NCBI GenBank assembly: GCA_910579615.1
Contig: CAJTUA010000002.1
Coordinates: 162,503-226,502, forward strand
Direction: 5' to 3'
DNA length: 64,000 nt
From: an uncultured Lachnospiraceae bacterium
Lineage (GTDB): Bacteria > Bacillota > Clostridia > Lachnospirales > Lachnospiraceae
Position numbers and translations under genes: made by a program. The notes under the pieces are model-generated. The model was not told the DNA's origin. It was given only the letters and a program-made list of their open reading frames with translations, and did no database searches. Each line of letters opens with the position of its first letter. Position 1 is the first letter of the stretch. Positions 1 to 8,003 of this stretch are shown piece by piece.

Positions 1-626
1 TTCATGTATGAGGATATGATGCGAGTGAAACGAAAATCCAACATCGGCATCATCGAATAGTTGCAATTCATGTATGAGGATATGATGCGAGTGGAAGGAC
101 AACCGATAGCATAATCGACGATTTCGTTGCAATTCATGTATGAGGATATGATGCGAGATTTTCTTCATCCCTCCTAATCTGCTCTATCAGTCGTTGCAAT
201 TCATGTATGAGGATATGATGCGAGTATGTATCATCATGCTCATAGAACTACCTCCTATGTTGCAATTCATGTATGAGGATATGATGCGAGCTTTAATATG
301 ACAGCATGGGGCAAGACCGCTGAAACAGTTGCAATTCATGTATGAGGATATGATGCGAGCATCACTCCACGTCACAACTGGAATACACTTCACGCGTTGC
401 AATTCATGTATGAGGATATGATGCGAGCTGTTCAGGATAGACGAGAGAATGCACTTGAAATGGTTGCAATTCATGTATGAGGATATGATGCGAGCTCTTT
501 CAGCATTTTACGGATGTATTTTTCCTCTGTTGCAATTCATGTATGAGGATATGATGCGAGCAAGAAGCTAATGATATGCACATTGATGATGTGAGTTGCA
601 ATTCATGTATGAGGATATGATACGAA
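1..626. CRISPR. CRISPR array, 10 repeats (first one cut by the window edge)
   Basis: Ten copies of a 32-nt repeat that reads on plus from GTTGCAATTCATG to GATGCGAG lie at 1-25 (partial), 60-91, 126-157, 193-224, 259-290, 328-359, 396-427, 463-494, 529-560 and 595-626. The nine spacers are 34-37 nt and all differ. Repeats are identical except the last, whose end reads GATACGAA. Repeat and spacer lengths fit type I-C, and the minus-strand repeat ends ATTGCAAC, like the ATTGAAAC tail of many type I repeats, but no cas gene is in the window so the type is inference. Direction is unresolved: the worn last repeat and the terminator to its right suggest transcription left to right, whereas the repeat tail suggests the reverse. 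Confidence 0.97.
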
Positions 627-904
627 CCAGACGAATGCTCATATTCAATTCAACGAAGAAGACAACAACCAGCTTCGGAAATTCTATTGTAATTTGAAAA
701 AATCCTGAAGGTCGCCCCCTTCAGGATTTTATTTTGTGCATATCTATTTGTGCCAGTATCTTTTTGCCTAATAACATCATAGCATATATGGAAATTGTTT
801 ATAATATGTCTGTAAAAATGTCTTAGCTTTTCCTACATATTGTTTGAGTATTCGGGCAAATTGCTATAGATTCGCCGAAAAGAATTTTCACTCCTTCCGC
901 AACC
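627..904. other. Non-coding stretch between CRISPR array and trkH
   Basis: No gene is supported here. The first 70 nt after the array can be read as a short open tail ending at the TGA at 706-708, with no start of its own, so it may be a gene scrap. A terminator-like hairpin follows at 699-730, and the remainder is AT-rich without a convincing promoter. Confidence 0.5.
699..730. terminator. Bidirectional Rho-independent terminator
   Basis: A 13-bp perfect stem (699-711 with 718-730) has a 6-nt loop and a T-rich flank on both strands. It can end minus-strand trk transcription, about 170 nt after the trkH stop, and any plus-strand transcript coming out of the CRISPR array. Confidence 0.8.
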
Positions 905-2377
905 TCATTTCTTCCCGACCCGCTTCCCCTTCCTCGACACAAACTCCCTCAAAATTCCCGGATGGAATAAAATCAGCAGCGGAAACAGTTCCAGACGCCC
1001 TGCCAACATATCAAACATCAGCACATACTTCGTAAATACATGGAAAAGACCGAAATTCTGTGTCGGGCCGACAAGCGCGAGCCCGGGACCGATGTTGTTG
1101 ATTGTGGCGGCAACTGCGGTAAAATTTGTAATCAAATCCTTCCCCTCAAGGGAGACAAGGAAAACGGAAGCCGAGAAGAGAACCACAAAAGTAATAAAAT
1201 ACACGTTCACGGCGCGCACAACCTCATGCTCAACAGGTTTTCCCTCAAAATTAATTTTCTGGATGCTCTTTGGATGGAGGTAGGAATTCAATTCTTTTTT
1301 GATTGTCTTTAAGAGAATCACAATGCGCGAAACCTTGATACCGCCCCCGGTGCTGCCGGCGCAGGCACCAATGAACATCAAAAATACAAGCACGGTTTTT
1401 GAGGTCTGTGACCAGAGGTCAAAATCCGCCGTTGAAAATCCGGTGGTCGTAATAATTGAGGCAACCTGGAAAGCGGAATGGCGCAGTGCATCCGCGATAT
1501 TCATGGCATTCTGGAGCAGGCCGATAAAAATAACCGCCGCCGAGGCGAAAATGACAATAAAATAATAGCGCACTTCCTCCATGCGCAGCGCGCGCTTCAC
1601 CTGGCGGAACAGAATAAAATAATACGCGTTAAAATTCACGCCAAACAAAATCATAAAAACTGTAACGACCCACTGCAGATACGGCGAATAGCCGCCGATG
1701 CTGTCATTTTTGATGCCGAAGCCACCAGTGCCCGCCGTGCCAAAGCTTGTGCACAGGGCATCAAAGAAAGGCATTTTGCCAGCGAGGAGCAGAATCAGCT
1801 CCAGTACCGTCATTCCCAGGTAAATCGCGTAGAGGATGCGGGCGGAGGATTTCATTTTTGGCACAAGCTTTCCGACGGAAGGTCCCGGGCTTTCGGCGCG
1901 CATCAGGTTGATATGGGAGCCGCCGCTCATCGGGATGATGGCAAGAAGGAAGACAAGCACACCCATGCCGCCAATCCAGTGCGTGAAGCTGCGCCAGAGC
2001 AGCGCGGCATGTGAGAGTGCCTCCACATCGGAAAGGATGCTTGCCCCCGTGGTCGTAAAGCCGGAAATTGTTTCAAACAATGCGTCGGTGAAGGAAGGGA
2101 TTTCGCCAGAAAACCAAAACGGCAGGCAGCCGAAAAAACTCAGTGCAACCCAGCTTAAGGTGGTGGCAACGCAGCCTTCCTTCATGTAAAATACATTGCT
2201 TTTTGGTTTTTTGTGTGTCATGAGATAACCAAAAACCAGGCAGATTGCCGCGACAGCGAGGTAGTACAGCCCTTCTTTCTCGCGGTAAAATGCGGCGAAC
2301 AGGCAGGGCAGGAGCAGAAAAGCCCCCTCAATTTTTAAAACATGTCCTAAGACATAGCGTATCATGGAACGGTTCAT
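905..2377 (-). CDS. trkH: Trk/Ktr-type potassium uptake channel subunit TrkH
   Basis: Membrane pore subunit of the Trk potassium uptake system, driven by membrane potential and gated by the cytoplasmic TrkA protein. The 490-residue product is hydrophobic throughout and shows the four pore-loop repeats of the superfamily: GFTTTGAS near residue 107, GTAGTGGFG near 213, ITTTGFST near 309 and TINNIGPG near 427. Length is typical for TrkH. The ATG at 2375-2377 is preceded by an AGGAAAGGA site with a slightly long spacer. It lies 165 nt downstream of trkA on the same strand, so the two are probably co-transcribed as a complete TrkAH pair and end at the hairpin near 700. Confidence 0.95.
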   Translation of the reverse strand: MNRSMIRYVLGHVLKIEGAFLLLPCLFAAFYREKEGLYYLAVAAICLVFGYLMTHKKPKSNVFYMKEGCVATTLSWVALSFFGCLPFWFSGEIPSFTDALFETISGFTTTGASILSDVEALSHAALLWRSFTHWIGGMGVLVFLLAIIPMSGGSHINLMRAESPGPSVGKLVPKMKSSARILYAIYLGMTVLELILLLAGKMPFFDALCTSFGTAGTGGFGIKNDSIGGYSPYLQWVVTVFMILFGVNFNAYYFILFRQVKRALRMEEVRYYFIVIFASAAVIFIGLLQNAMNIADALRHSAFQVASIITTTGFSTADFDLWSQTSKTVLVFLMFIGACAGSTGGGIKVSRIVILLKTIKKELNSYLHPKSIQKINFEGKPVEHEVVRAVNVYFITFVVLFSASVFLVSLEGKDLITNFTAVAATINNIGPGLALVGPTQNFGLFHVFTKYVLMFDMLAGRLELFPLLILFHPGILREFVSRKGKRVGKK

Positions 2378-2542
2378 GGCAAATTAAATCCTTTCCTGCA
2401 GCAGCATTTTTGCGCGCCATGACGAATAGGATTGCGGATGGTTATGCCCTGCAAAAAGCGGTATACCGCAAAAATGGTGCATGTCCTGTGAAAGCAGCAT
2501 GCCCCATAAATTGGCGCACAAAATGCCAGTATTGCAATTCAA

Positions 2543-3952
2543 TTAAGCTTCCAGTATATCCAAAATATTGTGGAATCCGGTGTGTGTTGTTACAATCATG
2601 ACCGTATCGCCCACGCGGATGCAGTCCTGCCCGGTCGGGATGATAATCCTGCCCCTGCGGTTGATAAAGGAAACCAACAGCTGTTTTTTCAGTGCCAAAT
2701 CCTTAAAGGCAATATTGGTCACGGCGGATTCGCTCTCCACCAAAAATTCAATCGCTTCCACACGGGAATCAAACATATGGTAAAGCGTCTCGATTTTATC
2801 GCTTGCGATTGAATTCTTTTTTGCGCGTACATAGGCAATGATTGCCTCGGCGGTAATATAGCGCGGGTAGACAACGCTGCCAAGGTCGAGTGAGTTTATG
2901 ACATCCTTGAAGGTGATGCGGTTAATCTTTGTGATAATCTTGGCGCCGGAGACCTGTTTGGCGTAAAGGGTCAGGAGGATGTTTTCCTCGTCAATCCCGG
3001 TGAGCGGGACGAAAGATTCCGCGTATTCAATCCCTTCTTCTTTTAACAGCTCCTCGTTCGTGCCGTCGCCGTTGATAATGACGGCTTTCGGCAAAAGGAC
3101 GCTGAGTTCTTCACAGCGCGCGGGATTGTTCTCGATGATTTTGACTTCGATGCCTGCCGCAAGCAGGCAGATGGCAAGATAGTATGCCGCCCTTCCGCCG
3201 CCGATAATCATCGTGTTTTTTACCCTGCCGGACTTCATGCCGATGGCTTCCATAAAGAGCCTTGTATTTTTGCTGGAAGCGACAAAGGAGATTATGTCGC
3301 CCGCCTTCATTTCAAAATTTCCGGAAGGGATATAGACCTCGCCGTCGCGCTCAATCGCACAGACAATGATGTTTGCCTTTTTGTCGCGCGCCATAATGAC
3401 CTTGCGGCTTAAATTCATAATGGTCATGCCGTCTAAGATACAGCCCTCCGGGATGCGGAATTTTGCCATCTCTGCTTTTCCCTGTGCAAAGGAGTTGACC
3501 TCGAGCGCGGTCGGGAGCGAAAGGATGCGTGCGGCCTCCCTTGCGGTTTCAAGTTCCGGGTTGATAATCATGGCAAGTCCTAATTTGCCGCGCAGATATT
3601 CCACTTCTGCGCTGTATTCCGGGCTGCGCACGCGCGCGATTGCGGCGCAGTTGCCGACCTGCGTGGCGATGGTACAGCACAAAAGGTTGAGCTCGTCCGA
3701 GTTGGTCACGGCGATAATCAGGTCGGCATCCTCGATGCCTGCCTCCTGTTGGACATTGTAGCTGGCACCATTCCCGGTGATGGTGAGGACATCGTAAAGC
3801 CCCTCAAGTGCCTGCATTTTCTGCGGTTTCTTGTCAATCAGGGTAATCGCGTTCCCCTCTTTGCTCAGCTGTTCGGTCAGGGCTGCACCCACCTTGCCAC
3901 AGCCGACAATGATGATATTCAGACCTTTATTTTCTGATTTTGAATTTTTCAC
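2543..3952 (-). CDS. trkA: Trk potassium transport regulatory subunit TrkA
   Basis: Cytoplasmic nucleotide-binding gating subunit for TrkH. The 469-residue protein has two RCK halves, each with a Rossmann glycine motif: VGCGKVGAALTEQL near residue 15 and IIGGGRAAYYLA near residue 235, each followed by a TrkA-C domain. I chose the GTG at 3950-3952 because AGAGGAA sits 7-8 nt upstream and homology begins directly after it; a longer frame to 4063 exists but lacks a ribosome site and reads through the palindromic leader. It is first in the trkA-trkH transcript. Fold and partner are established for the family; ligand preference (NAD(H) or ATP) cannot be told here. Confidence 0.95.
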   Translation of the reverse strand: MKNSKSENKGLNIIIVGCGKVGAALTEQLSKEGNAITLIDKKPQKMQALEGLYDVLTITGNGASYNVQQEAGIEDADLIIAVTNSDELNLLCCTIATQVGNCAAIARVRSPEYSAEVEYLRGKLGLAMIINPELETAREAARILSLPTALEVNSFAQGKAEMAKFRIPEGCILDGMTIMNLSRKVIMARDKKANIIVCAIERDGEVYIPSGNFEMKAGDIISFVASSKNTRLFMEAIGMKSGRVKNTMIIGGGRAAYYLAICLLAAGIEVKIIENNPARCEELSVLLPKAVIINGDGTNEELLKEEGIEYAESFVPLTGIDEENILLTLYAKQVSGAKIITKINRITFKDVINSLDLGSVVYPRYITAEAIIAYVRAKKNSIASDKIETLYHMFDSRVEAIEFLVESESAVTNIAFKDLALKKQLLVSFINRRGRIIIPTGQDCIRVGDTVMIVTTHTGFHNILDILEA

Positions 3953-4599
3953 GGTGTTTCCTCTTTCTGCGGGCACGGGCGAATTGAAAAATGTGCCTGC
4001 CGATTTTACATGAATCCATGCGAACATTGTTTTTCCACAAAGGTTTCTGCGGGCTCCGCACAAGTTACGGCAAAGCTTGGAAAATCAGAGATTTTCCAAG
4101 CTCGCGTTGCTCGCGGCGGAATCGAAGAAATGGAAGTGCCAGAAACGGAATGCGTGTTTCCGCATTTCCATTTCTTCGATTCCTGGCTTTTGCCTTCGCG
4201 AACATTATACCATGTCCTTCGGACATGCTGCCCCCGGCGGATGCACACGATTCGCCAGGGAAAATGTCCTCCTAACGTCGGACGCGAATCGGCGCAGGTA
4301 TAATGCCATGCGGACATTATACCACAGTAGATTCTTAATTGCATTAAGATTTTCATAAAAGTTAAGAAAAGGGAGAAAGTTTTGCCGGAGCCAATCGGTG
4401 TTGGTCCGGATATGGCTCATGGCAAAGAAATGAGAAAAGATATTCTCAAAAAATTTATGGAATTGTGCGGATGGTTGTGGTAAGATGGGGTATGAAAACA
4501 GCGCGCAAAAGCCGCTGCCCTGAAAAAAAATATTTGCAATATGTTTAACAGGGCGGGAATATACTGAAAACAAAAACACAGGAAAGGGGCATATGGACA
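3953..4599. other. Palindrome-rich divergent intergenic region
   Basis: No gene is supported across about 650 nt between divergent trkA and the flavoprotein gene. It holds a 12-bp perfect hairpin (4075-4086 with 4090-4101), an 18-bp perfect inverted repeat (4118-4135 with 4166-4183) and a CATGTCC/GGACATG hairpin near 4214-4230. TATAAT-like hexamers appear on minus near 4205 and 4317 and on plus near 4300. The overlapping short open frames here are by-products of the palindromes. Confidence 0.6.
4075..4183. repeat. Two adjacent perfect inverted repeats in trkA leader
   Basis: The 12-bp arms at 4075-4086 and 4090-4101 leave a 3-nt loop, and the 18-bp arms at 4118-4135 and 4166-4183 leave a 30-nt loop. 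Neither is followed by a clear T-tract, so they are unlikely to be ordinary terminators. Both would fold in the trkA 5' leader RNA. Confidence 0.75.
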
Positions 4600-5220
4600 A
4601 TGAAAGTATTGATGTTGAATGGGAGCGCAAACCGGAATGGCACCACCTTTACGGCGCTTGCCGAAATTGGAAAGATTCTGGAGCAGGAGGGGATTGGGTA
4701 CGAAATTTTCCAGATGGGCGGCGAGCCAATCCGCGACTGCATCGGCTGTGGGCAGTGCAGTGAGAAAGGGTGTGTGTTCGGGGATGACGCAGTGAACGAG
4801 TTTGTGGCAAAGGCGAAGGAGGCGGATGGCTTCGTGTTCGGGACTCCGGTGTATTATGCACATCCAAGCGGACGCGTGCTGTCGTTTTTGGACCGGGTCT
4901 TTTACAGCAGCGGCAGGAGCTTTGCGTTTAAGCCGGGCGCTTCGGTGGCAGTGGCAAGGCGCGGCGGAACGAGCAGTTCGTTGGAGGTTCTCGACAAATA
5001 TTTTGGGATTTCCCAGATGCCTGTGGTTGGCTCGACCTACTGGAACATGGTGTATGGCGCGAAGGGCGAGGAGGCAAAGCTTGACGCGGAGGGTATGCAG
5101 ACGATGCGCAACCTTGCGCGCAACATGGCGTGGATGCTGAAGTGCTTTGAGGCGGGCAAAGAAAAAGGAATCGGGCTGCCGCAGACGGAGAGGGAGAGCA
5201 GGACAAATTTTATAAGGTAG
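4600..5220 (+). CDS. NAD(P)H-dependent FMN reductase / flavodoxin-like oxidoreductase
   Basis: Predicted cytoplasmic FMN-binding oxidoreductase of the flavodoxin-like (NADPH-dependent FMN reductase, iron-sulfur flavoprotein) group, 206 residues. The N-terminus has the phosphate-binding pattern LNGSANRNGTT at residues 6-16. It is followed by C-IGCGQC----GC near residue 47-58, the cysteine cluster seen in iron-sulfur flavoproteins, and then the flavin-site segment FGTPVYYAHPSG near 80-91. The ATG has AAAGGGG about 10 nt upstream. It appears to stand alone, and its substrate is not evident. Confidence 0.85.
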   Translation: MKVLMLNGSANRNGTTFTALAEIGKILEQEGIGYEIFQMGGEPIRDCIGCGQCSEKGCVFGDDAVNEFVAKAKEADGFVFGTPVYYAHPSGRVLSFLDRVFYSSGRSFAFKPGASVAVARRGGTSSSLEVLDKYFGISQMPVVGSTYWNMVYGAKGEEAKLDAEGMQTMRNLARNMAWMLKCFEAGKEKGIGLPQTERESRTNFIR

Positions 5221-5380
5221 AAAATCCGTGCAGACCGATGGGATGGGGAAACAAGGAGATGCTGTAAGGGGGCAGAAGAAATCAGAGGATTGTATAAAAT
5301 AACAAAAATGGAGATTCTTAAGGTATGTTCTGCGCCAACCCTGCATAGATTATATAAAAAAGTATTGCAGGGTGGATGTT
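5221..5380. other. Short spacer ahead of spoIIID
   Basis: No gene is supported. A 7-bp inverted repeat (CCCTGCA ... TGCAGGG) brackets an AT-rich core at about 5339-5371 just before the spoIIID ribosome site and could be a regulatory dyad. Confidence 0.35.
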
Positions 5381-5740
5381 ATGAAAACCATCACCAGAGG
5401 GCAGCCAAAGCATTGTACTGCCGGATATCTTTCATCAGCAAAGCACCAACAGATCGAGGAGCGGGCGATCACGGTAGCGGAATATATTGTCGAGAAAAAT
5501 GCGACGGTGCGTCAGGCAGCGAAGGCCTTCGGGATTTCAAAGTCTACAGTACATAAAGATATTACAGACCGGCTTGGTGCAGTCAACCCGGCGCTTGCCG
5601 AGCAGGCGCGCGAGGTGCTTAACCGCAATAAATCCGAGCGCCACATCCGCGGTGGGATGGCGACGAAGAAGATGTATGATTCAAAACGGAAAAAAACAGG
5701 GGACGAGGCAGAGACAGAGTTTTTTTCGCACCGGAAATAA
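5381..5740 (+). CDS. spoIIID: Sporulation transcription factor SpoIIID
   Basis: Small DNA-binding regulator acting in the mother cell during sporulation. The core, from about residue 25, has the signature VAEYIVEKNATVRQAAKAFG followed by SKSTVHKD, the helix-turn-helix, then HIRGGMATKKMY. This closely matches the SpoIIID family. At 119 residues it exceeds the usual 80-95, with about 25 extra N-terminal residues (TRGQPKHC...) and an extra acidic tail. The ATG at 5381 is favoured by AGGGTGG 5 nt upstream; a GTG at 5372 in frame is possible. In Bacillus subtilis spoIIID sits beside mbl-flhO-flhP, whereas here those genes are 30 kb away. A strong terminator follows at 5791. Confidence 0.93.
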   Translation: MKTITRGQPKHCTAGYLSSAKHQQIEERAITVAEYIVEKNATVRQAAKAFGISKSTVHKDITDRLGAVNPALAEQAREVLNRNKSERHIRGGMATKKMYDSKRKKTGDEAETEFFSHRK

Positions 5741-5790
5741 CCGATGAATGGGAAAATCCAGTATTGTAGCGGGAAAATAAGATGATGAAT

Positions 5791-5838
5791 ATTACATCCT
5801 ATGGAAGAAAGAAGGCTTCCGTAGGATGTAATTTTTTT
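5791..5838 (+). terminator. Rho-independent terminator after spoIIID
   Basis: A long stem (ATTACATCCTA...GGAAG with CTTCC...TAGGATGTAAT) has a short loop and is followed by seven T residues. Confidence 0.9.
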
Positions 5839-6066
5839 GCGGGAATGGGAAAAATGTGGTTTTTAAGAAGAAAACGTGAGCATACAGGGCAGAAAACCAA
5901 AGGTATGGCAGGTTGACAGGAAGATTGTTTTGGTTTAAAATGAAATCAGGCGTACAGAGAAAGTGGTAGGAGTGTTTCGGAACAGGAAGCTTGTCTTGGT
6001 ATTATAAAAAAGCAGGTATTATCCAGGAACAGGCGGAACGTAAAAACCAAGAAAGCGGGCGACGTT

Positions 6067-6573
6067 ATGAATAATCTTATTTTAACCGATATGGCGGGTG
6101 CGTATATTGAACATTCCATGGTGATTACGAATTTTGTAAGCATTGTGAGTGCTCAGCTTAAAAACAGTTTGTGCCGTGTGTTTCCGGATAATGTTCAATA
6201 TACATGGTGGTTTGGTGATGAGAAGAAAACCATAATCCCGGATGTATCCATCAATTGCCAGGTTCGGTCAAGGCGGGGGAATACTTTTGTAAATGCGCCC
6301 CAGTTTGTCATGGAAGTTTTGTCGGATTCCACGGAAAAATATGACAGAACAGAAAAAAAGGATATTTACCGCAAAGAAGAAATTGATGAATATTGGATTG
6401 TGGATTGGAGAAAGCGGAAAGTGGAGATTTTTAATCTTGATTATGATGAGAATCAGGAACCGCAGTATTATCTGTTTCAGACCATTACGGAGAGCAACAA
6501 GGAAGAACTAAAGCTCATCCATTTTCCACATGTTAAAATAGGCTTTGACATGTTGTTTGATATAGAATATTAG
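6067..6573 (+). CDS. Uma2-family (DUF820) PD-(D/E)XK nuclease-like protein, probably N-terminally short
   Basis: The 168-residue product carries the core of the Uma2 restriction-endonuclease-like fold: IPDVSI (active-site Asp, near 57-62), FVMEVLSDST (active-site Glu near 82) and EYWIVDWRKRKVEIF near 117. Family members usually start with a YELIDG-type segment and a MSPAPS..H motif. Here the protein opens at the second of these (MAGAYIEHS), and the same frame is open upstream back to the TGA at 5942-5944 with no better start. Either the family variant is short or its front end is lost. Uma2 proteins are common in Clostridia but poorly understood, and no partner gene is adjacent. Confidence 0.75.
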   Translation: MNNLILTDMAGAYIEHSMVITNFVSIVSAQLKNSLCRVFPDNVQYTWWFGDEKKTIIPDVSINCQVRSRRGNTFVNAPQFVMEVLSDSTEKYDRTEKKDIYRKEEIDEYWIVDWRKRKVEIFNLDYDENQEPQYYLFQTITESNKEELKLIHFPHVKIGFDMLFDIEY

Positions 6574-6698
6574 GAACCTGTCGGGATAGCCTGCGGGTAT
6601 GCTTCTGTTCGGAAGGGAGATATGCACATAAGACATGGCAATTTGTAGAAATAGTTCAAATAACACACATATATAAACCCTAAAGAAGGTAGGGGATA

Positions 6699-6727
6699 AA
6701 AGAAAGCGGGCACTGCCCGCTTTCTTA
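6699..6727. terminator. Bidirectional terminator between convergent genes
   Basis: An 11-bp stem AGAAAGCGGGC/GCCCGCTTTCT with a 3-nt loop has T-rich flanks on both strands. It lies between the Uma2 gene (plus) and telA (minus). Confidence 0.85.
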
Positions 6728-6746
6728 CATGAATCGTATTTGCATT

Positions 6747-7904
6747 TTACCTGCGGATTTCAAGCAGCTTTGCCTTCAATTCCGTCTCGATACGGTTTAA
6801 CTCCACCTCCGCCGCCTGGCGCTTCTGATGCCCTTCGGTCTGGATGCGCATTACTTCGTCGAGCGTGCTAATCAAAGATTCGTTCGTGGTCTTTAAGGTT
6901 TCGATATCCACAATGCCGCGCTCGGATTCCTTTGCCGCCTCGACGGTTGCCATCTTTAAGGTGGCGGCATTTTTGCGCAGCAGCTCGTTTGTCATATTGG
7001 TGACTTCGCGCTGTGCCTTTGCCGCCTGTTCGGAGTGAGTGACGCCTAAGGCAAGCACCATCTGGCTTTTCCAGAGCGGAATCGTGTTCACGATAGTGGA
7101 CTGGATTTTTTCTGACATAAGCGTGTCGCTGCTCTGCACAAGGCGGATTTGCGGCGCGGTCTGGATGGAAATCATGCGTGTCAGCTCCAAATCGTGCAGC
7201 TTTTTCTCGAAGCGGTTGCACATTGCGGAAAGGTCGTTTGCTGCCTGTGCGTCCTCCGGAAGTCCGCTTGCCGCGGCTTTCTGCATCAGGGCAGGAAGGT
7301 CTTCGGACTGGATTTTCGCGAGCTTTTTCTTACCTGCAAGGATGTACATGGACAATTCCTTGAAATAATTTTTGTTCAGCTCGTACATTTTATCAAGCAG
7401 AGCGACATCCTTGAGAAGCTGTATCTGGTGGGATTCGAGCACCTGCGTGATTTTGTTGACATTGACTTCCGCTTTCGCGTATTTTGCCTTCATTCCGGTC
7501 AGGCGGTCGGAAGCTTTTTTGAATTTTCCGAAAAATCCTTTTTCCTCCTCCTCGTCAAAGCTTTTTAATTCAGTCACAAGGTCGGAGAGCATGGAACCAA
7601 TCTCGCCGAGGTCTTTGGTGCGCACGTTTTCGAGTGCGCTCTCGGAGAAATCTGCCATTTTTTTCTGCGCGCCCGCACCGAACTGCAAAATCATCTGGGA
7701 ATTGTTCAGGTCAATCTTCGCCGCGAAATCGTCCACCATCTGGCGCTCCTGCGGGGTGAGTGAACTCTCGTCAAATACTGGTTTTTGCAGCTCCGGCGCA
7801 ACTTCCGCTTCCGGGGTGGCGGCAGGCCGCTGCGGTTCCTCGGCGAACGGCTCGAAGGTAAGGGTCGGGGTTGCTTCCAAATCTTTTAAGAAATCGTCTG
7901 TCAT
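6747..7904 (-). CDS. telA: TelA/KlaA-family toxic anion resistance protein
   Basis: Member of the TelA (toxic anion resistance) family, 385 residues, a mostly helical cytosolic protein linked to tellurite and envelope stress. Recognisable parts are DLNNSQMILQFGAGAQKKMADFSE near residue 71-94, the GFFGKFKK segment near 124, and a long helical C-terminal half ending in an E/R-rich coiled coil. The first 50 residues are acidic, Pro-rich and probably disordered. The ATG has GGAGG 7 nt upstream. It lies 99 nt behind xpaC on the same strand, a pairing known across Firmicutes, and opposite the AAA+ ATPase gene at 10021. The biochemical activity of TelA is not established. Confidence 0.9.
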   Translation of the reverse strand: MTDDFLKDLEATPTLTFEPFAEEPQRPAATPEAEVAPELQKPVFDESSLTPQERQMVDDFAAKIDLNNSQMILQFGAGAQKKMADFSESALENVRTKDLGEIGSMLSDLVTELKSFDEEEEKGFFGKFKKASDRLTGMKAKYAKAEVNVNKITQVLESHQIQLLKDVALLDKMYELNKNYFKELSMYILAGKKKLAKIQSEDLPALMQKAAASGLPEDAQAANDLSAMCNRFEKKLHDLELTRMISIQTAPQIRLVQSSDTLMSEKIQSTIVNTIPLWKSQMVLALGVTHSEQAAKAQREVTNMTNELLRKNAATLKMATVEAAKESERGIVDIETLKTTNESLISTLDEVMRIQTEGHQKRQAAEVELNRIETELKAKLLEIRR

Positions 7905-8003
7905 TTTTTTGCCTCCATAGGTAAGATTTTATATTTGTGATATTCGTGTATGCCAGTTTTACAGGTGTTTCAGGGTTTTTCTCTGTGTGCAAAGAACATC
8001 CCC

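Noticed and set aside
187..474. A 95-codon minus-strand frame with repeating RIISSYMNCN units
   Set aside because: It is a translation of the CRISPR repeats and spacers, not a gene.
3991..4358. Several overlapping frames of 93-141 codons on both strands near 4.0-4.6 kb
   Set aside because: They arise from palindromic non-coding sequence; none has a ribosome site or recognisable motif.
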